In this document: one piece after another, positions 1 through 8,915 of the stretch
Layout: each line of letters opens with the position of its first letter
How positions within the stretch are numbered: position 1 is the first letter of the stretch
Assembly: GCA_963772515.1 (NCBI GenBank)
Contig: CAVYXC010000002.1
Location: 868,001-932,000 of the forward strand
DNA: 64,000 nt
Direction of reading: 5' to 3'
Source: JAFAHD01 sp963772515
GTDB taxonomy: Bacteria; Vulcanimicrobiota; Vulcanimicrobiia; Eremiobacterales; Eremiobacteraceae
Notes under the pieces: generated by a model
What the model saw: the letters and a program-made list of their open reading frames with translations, nothing else
Told to the model about the DNA's origin: nothing
Database searches by the model: none
Program-made: the position numbers and the translations under genes

Positions 1-978
1 TGAATTGAGCTTGGCTATCGCCGCCGCCATGGCGAAGTTGCGGCCACGGTCCTTGAGCCAGGCCGCCTTGAGCACCGCAGTGCGCGCAAGCTCGATCTCG
101 ACCGCCATGTCGACGAGTTGGAACTGCACCGCTTGGAACTTCGAGATCGGCGAGCCGAACTGCATTCGTTCCTTCGCGTATTTGGCACTGGCGTCGTAGC
201 AGGCTTGCGCGAGCCCGACCGACAGCGCTCCGACGCTGATGCGTCCACCGTCGAGCACGTCAAGGAACTGGTGGAAGCCCCGGCCGCGTTCGCCCAGCAG
301 GTTCTCGTGCGGCACGGCGGCATTTGTGAAGGACAGCTCGCGCGTGTCGGACGCGCGCCAGCCCATCTTCTTATAGGGTTGCGCGCGGGAGTAACCCGCC
401 GTGTCTTGCGGCACGACGATGTTGCTGATCTCGGCTCGTCCGTTTGCCGCTTGACCCGTGACCGCGGTGATCGTCACGCCGCCCGTGATCGGCGTTCCGG
501 CATTGGTGATGAACGCTTTCGTGCCGTTGATGATCCACTGGCCGCCGTCCGAGCGGGCGGTTGTCGCCGTCGCGCCGGCGTCGGACCCGGCCTGGGGTTC
601 GGTGAGGCCGAAAGCCCACAACTGCTCGCCGCGCGCCAGCGGCGGGATGTAGCGTTGCTTTTGCGCTTCGCTGCCGAACATCAGGAATGGCGCTGTGCCG
701 AGCGAGACGTGAGCCGCCATCGTGATGCCGACCGACGCGTCCGCGCGGCCGATCTCCATCACCGCCAGCGCGTACGAGACGGTGTCGGCGCCCGCTCCCC
801 CGTATTTCTCAGGGATCGGCAGGCCTAGCAGCCCTAATTGCGCCATCTTGCGCACGCATTCGAGCGGAAATTCCGCCTTTTCATCCCAGCGCGCCGCATG
901 CGGCGCGACTTCGGCATCCGCGAATTCGCGGCACAGCTTTTGGACGTCCAACTGATCGGGCGTGAGATCGAAATCCAT
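1..978 (-). CDS. acyl-CoA dehydrogenase (3' end outside window)
   Basis: Reading the minus strand from the ATG at 978-976 gives MDFDLTPDQLDVQKLCREFA, the N-terminal helix typical of acyl-CoA dehydrogenases. The frame stays open to the window edge and reaches a WLKDRGRNFA stretch characteristic of the C-terminal helical domain. About 326 codons are present; the family is usually near 380, so roughly 55 residues including the C-terminal end are missing. The enzyme is an FAD-dependent dehydrogenase introducing the alpha-beta double bond in an acyl-CoA; chain-length preference cannot be read. It diverges from ftsE across a 119-bp gap. A paralogue lies at 11263-12417. The family call is secure. 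Confidence 0.88.
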   Translation of the reverse strand, partial: MDFDLTPDQLDVQKLCREFADAEVAPHAARWDEKAEFPLECVRKMAQLGLLGLPIPEKYGGAGADTVSYALAVMEIGRADASVGITMAAHVSLGTAPFLMFGSEAQKQRYIPPLARGEQLWAFGLTEPQAGSDAGATATTARSDGGQWIINGTKAFITNAGTPITGGVTITAVTGQAANGRAEISNIVVPQDTAGYSRAQPYKKMGWRASDTRELSFTNAAVPHENLLGERGRGFHQFLDVLDGGRISVGALSVGLAQACYDASAKYAKERMQFGSPISKFQAVQFQLVDMAVEIELARTAVLKAAWLKDRGRNFAMAAAIAKLNS

Positions 979-1097
979 CGCGCGATACGGTTCGGATGCA
1001 GCCCCCTCTTTCCCGCCGATAGGGCCGCTCGGCGGGCGCAGCGAATCCGGTGTTTCAGCATGCGATACACGTGCGCCCAGACAGCTCACGGCTGGGC

Positions 1098-1787
1098 ATG
1101 ATTGCTTTTGAGGACGTCAGCCTCGTCTATCCGAACGGCGTTCATGCGCTCTCGAACATCAACCTGAACGTCGCGCGGGGCGAGTTCTTGTTCCTCGTCG
1201 GCAGCACAGGTCAGGGCAAATCCAGCGTGCTCAAGTGCATCTACCGGGAGACCCAGCCGACCGCCGGCGACGTCGTCGTCGACGACTGGCGCCTGTCCAC
1301 GATCCCGCAGGGCCAGGTCCCGTTCTTGCGCCGCAAGGTCGGCGTCGTCTTCCAAGATTTCAAATTACTGCGCGGCAAGACGGTGTGGGAGAACGTCGCC
1401 TACGCGCTGCAAGTGACGGGCGCGAGTTCGCGCGACGTCATGCGCCGCGTGCCGCGCGCGCTCGAGCTCGTGGGGGTCGCGCACAAGAGCAGGATGTTCC
1501 CGCACGAGCTGTCCGGGGGCGAACAGCAGCGCACCGCGATCGCGCGTTCGCTGGTCAACAATCCGCTCATCATGCTGTGCGATGAGCCGACCGGCAACCT
1601 CGACCCGGAGACGTCTGCAGAGATCATGGCGCTGCTCGCGCGCATCAACGCCAAGGGCACGACCGTCATCGTCGCGACGCACAACCAAGCAAGCGTCGAT
1701 CGGATGCGCCGGCGCGTGGTCCGGCTAGTCCATGGCCGCATCGCGCACGACGAGGAGCGAGGCCGGTATCACGTTGGACTGGGGTAG
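1098..1787 (+). CDS. ftsE: cell-division ABC transporter ATPase FtsE
   Basis: This 229-residue ABC ATPase forms with FtsX the complex that switches on periplasmic or extracellular peptidoglycan hydrolases at the septum. Visible are a Walker A GSTGQGKSS (about residues 34-42), the Q-loop VVFQDFKLL, the signature LSGGEQQR, the Walker B MLCDEPTGNLD and the H-loop ATHNQ. The order FtsE, FtsX, coiled-coil M23 peptidase makes the assignment firm over a generic ABC ATPase. I chose the ATG at 1098 because it precedes IAFEDVSLVYPNG, the usual FtsE beginning; an in-frame extension to 1050 lacks family character. The 3' end overlaps ftsX by 56 bp, consistent with translational coupling. Confidence 0.93.
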   Translation: MIAFEDVSLVYPNGVHALSNINLNVARGEFLFLVGSTGQGKSSVLKCIYRETQPTAGDVVVDDWRLSTIPQGQVPFLRRKVGVVFQDFKLLRGKTVWENVAYALQVTGASSRDVMRRVPRALELVGVAHKSRMFPHELSGGEQQRTAIARSLVNNPLIMLCDEPTGNLDPETSAEIMALLARINAKGTTVIVATHNQASVDRMRRRVVRLVHGRIAHDEERGRYHVGLG

Positions 1788-2658
1788 GACGCAGTTCTTC
1801 TGGGCCGAGGTGGCCCAGAACTTCACGCGCAACGCCGCGATGACGCTCACCTCCATCGGCACGGTCGCGATATCGGTGGTGGTGCTCGGCGTCTTCCTCT
1901 TCGGGCGCGCCTCGTTCAACCAGCTGATGGCCAATGTCGTCAACCGGGTGGACGTGGCGGTCTACCTCAAAGATGAGACGTCGCCCGCGGACATCGACAC
2001 GATGATGCGCCAGCTGCGCGCGGACCCGCGCGTCGACAACGTGCGCTTCGTCAGCAAGCAAGAAGCGCTCGACACGCTGCGCAAGCGGCTGGCCGGCCAG
2101 GTCAACCTCGGGTTGATCAACGTCAATCCGCTGCCCAACTCGTTCATCGTGCACACGGCGGATCCGGCGGATGCGCCCGCGGTCGCAACGGAACTGCAGG
2201 CCAAACCGACGGTCGCGTTCGTCAATTACGGAAGCAAGGTGACCGAACGGCTGCTGGGCCTGCGCCGCGTGCTCGGCCTCATCGGCCTGGGAGTGATCTC
2301 GCTGCTGTTCGTCGCCACCGCGCTCATCATCTACAACACGATCCGCCTCACCGTGTTCGCGCGCCAGCGCGAGATCACCATCATGCAGCTGGTCGGCGCC
2401 ACGAATTGGACGATCCGTTGGCCGTTCGTCTTCGAAGGGCTGCTCACCGGTCTGGCTGGGGGGCTGCTCGGGCTGTTGGTGTTATGGCCCGCCTACCGGA
2501 CGCTCTCGCCAAAGCTGGCGATCGATCTGCCGTTCTTGCCCTTGAACCTGGCGGCCGTGCCGGTCGGCCATCTGGCGCTCGAACTGCTGCTGGTCGGCGC
2601 TTTCGTCGGCATGCTTGCAAGCTGGCTCTCGGTGAGCCGGTACCTGCGCCCGGCTTGA
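1732..2658 (+). CDS. ftsX: cell-division permease-like protein FtsX
   Basis: FtsX is the membrane partner of FtsE. The protein has a first membrane helix near residues 36-58, an extracytoplasmic domain of about 120 residues, then three helices (first near 183-206) with a conserved QREITIMQLVGAT cytoplasmic loop between helices two and three. Length (308 residues) is normal. The ATG at 1732 overlaps ftsE by 56 bp; a TTG at 1774 would shorten the overlap and cannot be excluded, as neither has a strong ribosome-binding site. The stop TGA at 2656-2658 shares its last base with the ATG of the next gene. FtsX would carry the ATPase signal to the downstream M23 peptidase. Confidence 0.93.
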   Translation: MAASRTTRSEAGITLDWGRTQFFWAEVAQNFTRNAAMTLTSIGTVAISVVVLGVFLFGRASFNQLMANVVNRVDVAVYLKDETSPADIDTMMRQLRADPRVDNVRFVSKQEALDTLRKRLAGQVNLGLINVNPLPNSFIVHTADPADAPAVATELQAKPTVAFVNYGSKVTERLLGLRRVLGLIGLGVISLLFVATALIIYNTIRLTVFARQREITIMQLVGATNWTIRWPFVFEGLLTGLAGGLLGLLVLWPAYRTLSPKLAIDLPFLPLNLAAVPVGHLALELLLVGAFVGMLASWLSVSRYLRPA

Positions 2659-3917
2659 TGCGCGCCACGCTGCGGGCGGCGGCGATCCTGATCGCGATGT
2701 TCGGCGTGTGCGCGGGAGAAGCGCAAGCCTTCGCGCGCGTATCGCATCCCACGCCTACCCCGGTGCCGCTTAATCTCAAGATCAAACAGAGCCAGCAGAA
2801 GATCGAGCAGACCAAACAGCAGCTGGAGCAGGCGCGCGGCCAGCTGCATCAAGCGCATTTCAAGGTGCAGACGATATCCACGCAGCTGCACGAGACGAAC
2901 GACGCCATCTCTCGCGTCACGGGCGAGATCGGCGATCTCTCCTCGGCCATCGACGTGACCGAGCGGCGCCTGGCAGTGCGCCGGATGCAGTTGGCGGACA
3001 TCCAAGCCAGCCTCAAGCGGCACACCGACGCGCTCGACCGGCGCATGGTCGACATCTACGAGCAGGGCTCCACGTCCTACCTCGACGTCCTGCTCGACGC
3101 CACCTCGTTCGAGGACTTCGTCGAGCGGCTCGACTTCTTGCGCTTCATCGTGCGCTCCGACACCGAGCTGATCGCGCGCGTGAACGCGGAGCAGCATCGC
3201 TATCAGGCGATTGTCGCCGACTTGGAGAGCACGCAGGCGGATCTCGACTCGCAGCGCGACGACCGAGAGCGCAAGCGCGGGCAGCTCTCTAGTCTCGCAG
3301 ATCGCCGCCAGGAGCTGCTCTATGCCGCGACGCTGCAGCAAAACGTCGTCCAGCAGCACGTACAGCAGCTCGAAGACCTCACCGCAGCCCAAGAGGCGCA
3401 GCTTCAGCAATTGATCGTCGAGCGTCAGCGGGAAGAGGCGGCGGCCGCCGCGCGCGCGCGTCTCGCCGCACAGCAGGCGCGCCGCGCTGCCGCCATCGCA
3501 GCCGGGCAAACCCCGCCGAACGAGCCGATCGGTTCAGGCAAATTCATCTGGCCGGCGCAAGGCCCAGTCACCTCGCCGTTCGGTATGCGTTGGCACCCGA
3601 TATTGGGTGGTTACCGCATGCATACCGGCATCGACATCGGCGCGCCGTACGGCGCGCCAATCGTTGCCTCCGACGACGGCGTCGTGCTCTTCGTCGGGTG
3701 GTACGGCGGCTACGGCAACACCGTCATCATCGATCACGGCGGCGGCCTGTCGACGCTGTACGCGCACTGCTCTGCAATCCTCGTCTCGCAAGGCCTTTAC
3801 GTGGCGCGGGGTCAAGCCATCGCGCGCGTCGGCGCCACCGGCTACGCGACCGGTCCACACCTGCACTTCGAGATCCGCGTCAACGGTGTGCCTGTCAATC
3901 CCATGACACGTTTGTAG
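2658..3917 (+). CDS. secreted M23 (LytM-type) peptidase with coiled coil, EnvC-like
   Basis: A 419-residue exported peptidoglycan hydrolase or hydrolase activator. It starts with a signal peptide (MRATLRAAAILIAMFGVCAG then AQA), continues as a long Gln- and Arg-rich coiled coil (about residues 35-270) and ends in an M23 domain. Zinc-ligand motifs are intact: HTGID (H322, D326), YAHC (H370) and HLH (H401, H403). The LytM domain therefore looks catalytically competent, unlike E. coli EnvC. The start overlaps the ftsX stop by one base. Co-translation with FtsEX and the coiled coil imply that it is the FtsEX-controlled hydrolase. The stop codon TAG at 3915-3917 lies inside a copy of the dispersed palindromic repeat. 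Confidence 0.9.
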   Translation: MRATLRAAAILIAMFGVCAGEAQAFARVSHPTPTPVPLNLKIKQSQQKIEQTKQQLEQARGQLHQAHFKVQTISTQLHETNDAISRVTGEIGDLSSAIDVTERRLAVRRMQLADIQASLKRHTDALDRRMVDIYEQGSTSYLDVLLDATSFEDFVERLDFLRFIVRSDTELIARVNAEQHRYQAIVADLESTQADLDSQRDDRERKRGQLSSLADRRQELLYAATLQQNVVQQHVQQLEDLTAAQEAQLQQLIVERQREEAAAAARARLAAQQARRAAAIAAGQTPPNEPIGSGKFIWPAQGPVTSPFGMRWHPILGGYRMHTGIDIGAPYGAPIVASDDGVVLFVGWYGGYGNTVIIDHGGGLSTLYAHCSAILVSQGLYVARGQAIARVGATGYATGPHLHFEIRVNGVPVNPMTRL

Positions 3918-3943
3918 CGGCTGGATTTATCCGGCCGTTTCTG
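3913..3943 (+). repeat. dispersed palindromic repeat, divergent copy with compensatory arm changes
   Basis: Arms CGGCTGGAT and ATCCGGCCG flank a TT loop, preceded by TGTAG. Compared with the other copies (CGGTCGAAT / ATTCGACCG), two base pairs changed on both sides together and one became G-T, so pairing is kept. The copy begins at the stop codon of the M23 peptidase gene. Confidence 0.75.
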
Positions 3944-4068
3944 AATTCTCATCGCCTTCTATGCAACTTTCCGCAGGGAAAAACGTCGTATATAGGATAT
4001 GAGAGTGTCTCATCACACGGTCTGGCGGCTGTCCCGCAGGCCGCTCTCCGAAAGGACCCCCTAGCTTC

Positions 4069-5508
4069 GTGCCTGCCTATCGCCGCGCCATAGCCGTTGT
4101 GCTGGCCATCGTGGCCGCCGCCGGCCTCACCCTCGCGTTCGAGCGCTCCCACCTCAAACCGGCAAACGTGCTCGATCCGCGCGTCTTGGCGTTCCATATC
4201 GGCGATGCACGCGGCGATTTCTCGGTCGGCGGCCAGATCGCAAGCGCGGATGACCGCGGTAAAGACCTGAGCATCCTCGACATCTCGCTCGAAAAGGTCC
4301 ACGAGCATTTCTACAAGCCGATCGACGATCAGGCGCTGCTCAAGGGCGAGCGCACCGGCCTTATCAAGTTCCTGGAGAAGAAGCACGTCAACGCGGTGAT
4401 CCCGCTGCCGACCGCCGACAACGTGCTCGCCGACGACACGACCGCCGCCAACAAGATGCTCACCGACGCCATCGACTCGTACTCGAGCGCGGCGAGCGCG
4501 GACGACATCACGTTCGCAGCGGTTTCGGGCATGCTCGATTCGCTGGACGATCCGTATACCGTCTTCTTGAGCCCGCGCGAGATCGAAAGCCTCAATGAGC
4601 TGATCCGCGGCGGCGACTTCGGCGGGATCGGCATCTACATCGGCAAGGATCCCAAGACCAAAGACATCGAGGTGCTCAACCCGATCGACGGCACGCCTGC
4701 GTCGCGCGCCGGCCTCAAACCGTTCGATACCATTATCAGCGTGGACGGCCACCTGACCAAGCCTATGGATCTCGATTCGGTGATGAATCTGATCCGCGGC
4801 AAGGTCGGCTCCTCCGTGAAGCTGCTGGTGGCACGAAAGGGCGTCCCCGATAAGACGTACGTGGTCGTGCGCGAGCAGATCCACGTCCCCTCGGTCTCGT
4901 ACCGCATGATCGGCAAAGACGTCGGCTACATCCAGCTCTACGATTTCGGCGACACGTCGGAGCAAGAGGTCACCGCCGCCTTGAACTCGGTGTTCAAGCA
5001 GGGCGCCAAAGCCATCGTCTTCGATCTGCGCAACAACGGCGGCGGCCTGCTGGACGCGGCCGTGCAGGTCTCATCCAAGTTCATCGCCGACGGCCCGATC
5101 GTCTCGACGATCGACCGCGCCGGCCAAGTGGAGACTGAAGACGCATACCAAGATGCGGTGCCCCCGCATCCGCTCGTCGTCCTCGTCAATCAATACACCG
5201 CCAGCGCGTCGGAGATCACGGCCGGCGCCATTCAGGACGCCCGCGTGGGCGTGCTGCTCGGCGTGCGCACCTACGGCAAGGGCGTCGTGCAGACGATCTA
5301 CGATCTGCCCGGCTCCAGCGCGGTCAAGATCACGACTGCGCGCTACGTCACCCCCAACGGCCGCGACATCAACAAGCGCGGCATCGACCCGAACATCACC
5401 GTGCCGATGGACCCCAAGATCGTCGGCCTCGATTCTAAAGATGTGCAGCTCAAAGCCGCGCTCGAGTACGTGCACAAGCAGATCGCTTTGAGCGCGAAGA
5501 ATCCATAG
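4069..5508 (+). CDS. S41 (C-terminal processing) peptidase with PDZ domain
   Basis: A 479-residue serine protease of the CtpA/Prc family, anchored or exported by the hydrophobic segment at residues 7-24. A PDZ domain (about 175-265) precedes the S41 core. The catalytic Ser-Lys pair is visible in TASASE (Ser near 379) and TYGKG (Lys near 404), 25 residues apart as in Prc. Such enzymes trim envelope proteins, often cell-wall hydrolases, which fits the FtsEX-M23 genes just upstream. The start is a GTG at 4069 with AAAGGA at 4051-4056. The 151-bp gap before it includes a weak TATATA at 3989-3994 that could be a -10. A paralogue follows after one base. Confidence 0.92.
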   Translation: MPAYRRAIAVVLAIVAAAGLTLAFERSHLKPANVLDPRVLAFHIGDARGDFSVGGQIASADDRGKDLSILDISLEKVHEHFYKPIDDQALLKGERTGLIKFLEKKHVNAVIPLPTADNVLADDTTAANKMLTDAIDSYSSAASADDITFAAVSGMLDSLDDPYTVFLSPREIESLNELIRGGDFGGIGIYIGKDPKTKDIEVLNPIDGTPASRAGLKPFDTIISVDGHLTKPMDLDSVMNLIRGKVGSSVKLLVARKGVPDKTYVVVREQIHVPSVSYRMIGKDVGYIQLYDFGDTSEQEVTAALNSVFKQGAKAIVFDLRNNGGGLLDAAVQVSSKFIADGPIVSTIDRAGQVETEDAYQDAVPPHPLVVLVNQYTASASEITAGAIQDARVGVLLGVRTYGKGVVQTIYDLPGSSAVKITTARYVTPNGRDINKRGIDPNITVPMDPKIVGLDSKDVQLKAALEYVHKQIALSAKNP

Positions 5509-5509
5509 G

Positions 5510-6940
5510 ATGAAGATGGCACAGATGCACTCGACCCATCGGCTCGCGACGTTCGCGGCCCTCGCCCTCACCGGCGTGCTGCTGCTCGGCAGCCGCCCAA
5601 GCGTCACGCTAGCCGCGACCGGCGGCGACGACCTCAACCGTATGATGCTCGACTTCAGCTTCCAGCAAGCCGGCGCGCAGTTCTTCAAAGAGGTCGACGA
5701 TCAGACGCTGCTGGACGGCGCGGTCGCCGGCATCAAGAAGACCGTCAAGAACAAGGGCGGCGACGCGAGCAAGCTGCCGGCTCTGCATACCCTCGGCAGC
5801 AAGACCGCCGACATCACGCAGCTCAACCAGGAGCTGCAGACGGCCGACCGCGTCTACGGCAAAAACGTCGGCGATAAGGAGATCGCGTACGGCGCGATCG
5901 CGGGCATGCTCGATTCGCTGCATGACCATTGGACCGTGTTCATGACGCCGGACGAATACAAGTCGCTCAACCAGAACCTCGAAGGCAGCGGCTTCCCCGG
6001 CATCGGCATCGTCATCGACACCGATCCGGATACGAAATCGCTGCTGGTCACGCAGGTCATCTCCGGCGGTCCCGCGGACAAGGCGGGCTTGATGCCCGGC
6101 GACATCGTGCTCACCATCGACGGCAAACCGACGACCGGGCTGTCGGTCGGCGATGACAGCAAACTGATCCGCGGTAAGCCTGGCACATCGGTCGAACTGG
6201 TGGTGCAACGCAAGGGACAGACCGCGAACCTCACGATGGACATCACGCGCGAGTTCATCCACGAGCCGAGCGTGCTGGCGCGCATGATCGACAACAACGT
6301 CGGCTACGTCCGCTTGCTCGTGTTCGGCGCCACCACCGGCGAGGAGCTGACGCGCGCGCTTGACGACTTCCAAAAAGCAGGCGTCAAAGGCTACGTCCTC
6401 GACCTGCGCTACAACGGCGGCGGCTATCTCAATGCCGCGGTCGACGTCGCCTCGAAGTTCATCCCCGACGGTCCGATCGTCTCGATCGACGGACGGCAAA
6501 AGCCGTTCACGACCATCAACGCCGAGGCGACGGCCGTCCAGGTCCGCCCGCTTGCGGTCTTGGTCAACGGCTATACCGCCAGCGCATCCGAGATCGCCGC
6601 GGGTGCGGTGCAGGACGACGGTGCGGGCGTGCTGATCGGCACGAAGACCTACGGCAAGGGCGAAGTGCAGACCATCTATCCGTTGCCTGACGGCAGCGCC
6701 ATCAAGATCACGACGGCGCGCTACCTGACGCCATCGGGCAAAGACATCAACACGATCGGCATCAAGCCCGACATCGAGGTCGCAGACGTCAAGCCGGCCG
6801 ACATCGGCAATCTGGTCAACGATGCGCAGCTGCAACGCGCGCTCTCGTTCATACGCGATCAGATCGCTGCCGGCAACAGCTCGTCCACGACGCCCGGCAC
6901 GACGGCGGGAACCGACCAGGGCAAGCCCGCAGGCCAATAG
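5510..6940 (+). CDS. S41 peptidase with PDZ domain, tandem paralogue
   Basis: A second CtpA-type protease of 476 residues beginning one base after the stop of the first. It has an N-terminal signal or anchor (LALTGVLLLG), a PDZ domain around residues 150-240, and an S41 core with the same TASASE (Ser near 358) and TYGKG (Lys near 383) motifs. The C-terminus carries a Ser/Thr/Gly-rich tail absent from its neighbour. The two share architecture and C-terminal motifs but differ over most of their length, so this is an old duplication. ATG codons at 5510, 5516 and 5525 are all possible starts. Its targets are unknown; partnership with the first copy is inference. Confidence 0.91.
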   Translation: MKMAQMHSTHRLATFAALALTGVLLLGSRPSVTLAATGGDDLNRMMLDFSFQQAGAQFFKEVDDQTLLDGAVAGIKKTVKNKGGDASKLPALHTLGSKTADITQLNQELQTADRVYGKNVGDKEIAYGAIAGMLDSLHDHWTVFMTPDEYKSLNQNLEGSGFPGIGIVIDTDPDTKSLLVTQVISGGPADKAGLMPGDIVLTIDGKPTTGLSVGDDSKLIRGKPGTSVELVVQRKGQTANLTMDITREFIHEPSVLARMIDNNVGYVRLLVFGATTGEELTRALDDFQKAGVKGYVLDLRYNGGGYLNAAVDVASKFIPDGPIVSIDGRQKPFTTINAEATAVQVRPLAVLVNGYTASASEIAAGAVQDDGAGVLIGTKTYGKGEVQTIYPLPDGSAIKITTARYLTPSGKDINTIGIKPDIEVADVKPADIGNLVNDAQLQRALSFIRDQIAAGNSSSTTPGTTAGTDQGKPAGQ

Positions 6941-6943
6941 CGT

Positions 6944-6970
6944 TGTAGCGGTCGAATTTAGTCGACCGTG
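6944..6970 (+). repeat. dispersed palindromic repeat, intergenic copy
   Basis: TGTAG followed by arms CGGTCGA and TCGACCG around ATTTAG. It lies 3 bp after the stop of the second S41 gene, and its last bases supply the GTG start (6968-6970) of the next gene. Confidence 0.8.
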
Positions 6971-8914
6971 AACGACGTCGTCTGGACCCCGACGCCCGAT
7001 TACGTGAACGACGCCAACCTCACGCGCTTCATGAAGCGCGTGGGTTGTGCGACGCTCGAAGAGCTGTGGGCGTACGCGCGCGCCGACATCGCGCGCTTCT
7101 ATCACGAACTCGTCTCCCAATTAGACCTCGCCTGGTTCGAGCGCTACACGCAGACGCTCGACCTCTCGCGGGGCAAGCCGTTCGCACGATGGTTCGTGGG
7201 CGGGCGGTACAACGCGTCCTACAATTGCCTCGACCGATGGGTGCAGTCAGGGTGTGGTGGCGAAGAAGCGCTGATCTGGGAAGGCGAGGATGGCGCCGTG
7301 CGCCGCTTCACCTTCGACGAGCTGCTCGCGCAGGTGTGCCGGCTCGCGGGCGCGCTGCGCCGGCTCGGCGTGGAGCGCGGCGATACGGTCGGCATCTTCA
7401 TGCCTCTGTTGCCCGAGACCGCCATCGCGCTGCTCGCGATCGGGCGCATCGGCGCGATCGCCGTGCCAGCGTTCTCGGGTTACGGAGCGCCGGCGCTCGC
7501 CACACGCCTCGCCGACGCGCAGGCCAAAGTGCTGCTCACCGCCGACGGTGTCTCGCGCCGCGGCAAACCGGTCGATATGAAGGCGGTCGCTGACGCTGCG
7601 CTCGCCGACGTGCCAAGCGTGCGTCAGGTCTTAGTCTTCGCGCGCACGGGCGCGAAGGTCGGCTGGACGAAAGGGCGAGACCTCGATTGGGCCGAGACGG
7701 TCGCCGGTGAAGCGCCGTTCATCGAGGCCGTGCAGACCGCGTCGGACGATCCATATCTGCTGCTGTATACGTCGGGCTCGACGGGCAAACCCAAGGGCGC
7801 CGTCCACGGCCACGCCGGTTTCCCGGTCAAGGTGCAAATCGATCAATACCTGTGCTTCGACGTGAAGCTCGGCGACCGCATGCTGTGGTTCACCGACATG
7901 GGCTGGATGATGGGCCCGTTCTTGGTGCTGGGCGCCCTTGGACTGGGCGCCAGCATCATGCTGTACGAGGGGACGCCGGACTATCCCGCACCGGACCGCT
8001 TGTGGGAACTCGTCGCGCGCCACCGCGTCACGCATCTCGGTATCGCGCCCACGGCGATCCGTTCGCTGATGGCGCACGGTGACGAGTGGCCGCACAAACA
8101 CGATCTGTCGTCCCTGCGTATCCTGGGCTCGTCGGGCGAAGCGTGGAATCCGCAGCCTTATCGCTGGTTCGCGCAGCACGTGGGCGGCGGCCGCGCGCCG
8201 ATCATCAACTATTCCGGCGGCACGGAGATCAGCGGGGGGATCCTCAGCAGCTATCCCGTGCGCGAGCTCGTGCCATGCGCGTTTCACGGGCCGGTGTTCG
8301 GCATGGACGCAGACGTCGTCGACGCCGACGGCCGCTCGCTCGTGGGCGCGCCGTCTGAGGTCGGCGAGCTGGTGATCCACCAGCCATGGCCCGGGATGAC
8401 GCAGGGGTTCTGGCACGACGAAGAACGCTACCTCAAGACCTACTGGTCGCGGTACCCGGACATATGGGTCCATGGCGATTGGGCCAGCGTGGATGCCGAC
8501 GGCTTTTGGTACATCCACGGCCGCTCCGACGACACGATCAATGTGGCGGGCAAGCGCGTCGGCCCGGCCGAGTATGAAAGCGCGATCGTCGCGCATGCGG
8601 GAGTGCGCGAGGTCGCAGCGGTCTCAGTGCCGGACGAGCTCAAAGGTGAGACCGTGGTGTGCCTTGTCGTGCTGCGCCCTGCCGCCGACGAAAGCGAAAG
8701 CCTGCGGGCTGAGCTCTACGGCCGCGTCGTCGAAGATCTCGGCAAAGCGCTCGCACCGAAAGCTGTGAAGTTCGTCGATGACCTGCCGCACACGCGTAAC
8801 GGCAAGATGATGCGCCGCGTTGCCCGTGCGCGGTATCTAAAGGTGGAAGATCTCGGCGATCTGTCGGCGCTCGACAACCCGTCAGCGCTCGAGGCGATCG
8901 ACGCGGCGCGCTAA
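6968..8914 (+). CDS. AMP-forming acyl-CoA (acetyl-CoA-like) synthetase
   Basis: A 648-residue ANL-superfamily enzyme that activates a carboxylate with ATP to an acyl-adenylate and transfers it to CoA. The P-loop-like motif YTSGSTGKPKG sits near residues 267-277. YSGGTE (adenylate binding), HGDWA, the hinge region GRSDDTINVAGKR and the C-terminal PHTRNGKMMRR lysine are all present. Length and the N-terminal ACAS-like extension resemble acetyl-/propionyl-CoA synthetases more than medium-chain ligases; the substrate is not readable. The GTG start is formed by the end of a palindromic repeat. It converges with metE, with one base between the stops. Confidence 0.87.
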   Translation: MNDVVWTPTPDYVNDANLTRFMKRVGCATLEELWAYARADIARFYHELVSQLDLAWFERYTQTLDLSRGKPFARWFVGGRYNASYNCLDRWVQSGCGGEEALIWEGEDGAVRRFTFDELLAQVCRLAGALRRLGVERGDTVGIFMPLLPETAIALLAIGRIGAIAVPAFSGYGAPALATRLADAQAKVLLTADGVSRRGKPVDMKAVADAALADVPSVRQVLVFARTGAKVGWTKGRDLDWAETVAGEAPFIEAVQTASDDPYLLLYTSGSTGKPKGAVHGHAGFPVKVQIDQYLCFDVKLGDRMLWFTDMGWMMGPFLVLGALGLGASIMLYEGTPDYPAPDRLWELVARHRVTHLGIAPTAIRSLMAHGDEWPHKHDLSSLRILGSSGEAWNPQPYRWFAQHVGGGRAPIINYSGGTEISGGILSSYPVRELVPCAFHGPVFGMDADVVDADGRSLVGAPSEVGELVIHQPWPGMTQGFWHDEERYLKTYWSRYPDIWVHGDWASVDADGFWYIHGRSDDTINVAGKRVGPAEYESAIVAHAGVREVAAVSVPDELKGETVVCLVVLRPAADESESLRAELYGRVVEDLGKALAPKAVKFVDDLPHTRNGKMMRRVARARYLKVEDLGDLSALDNPSALEAIDAAR

Positions 8915-8915
8915 G

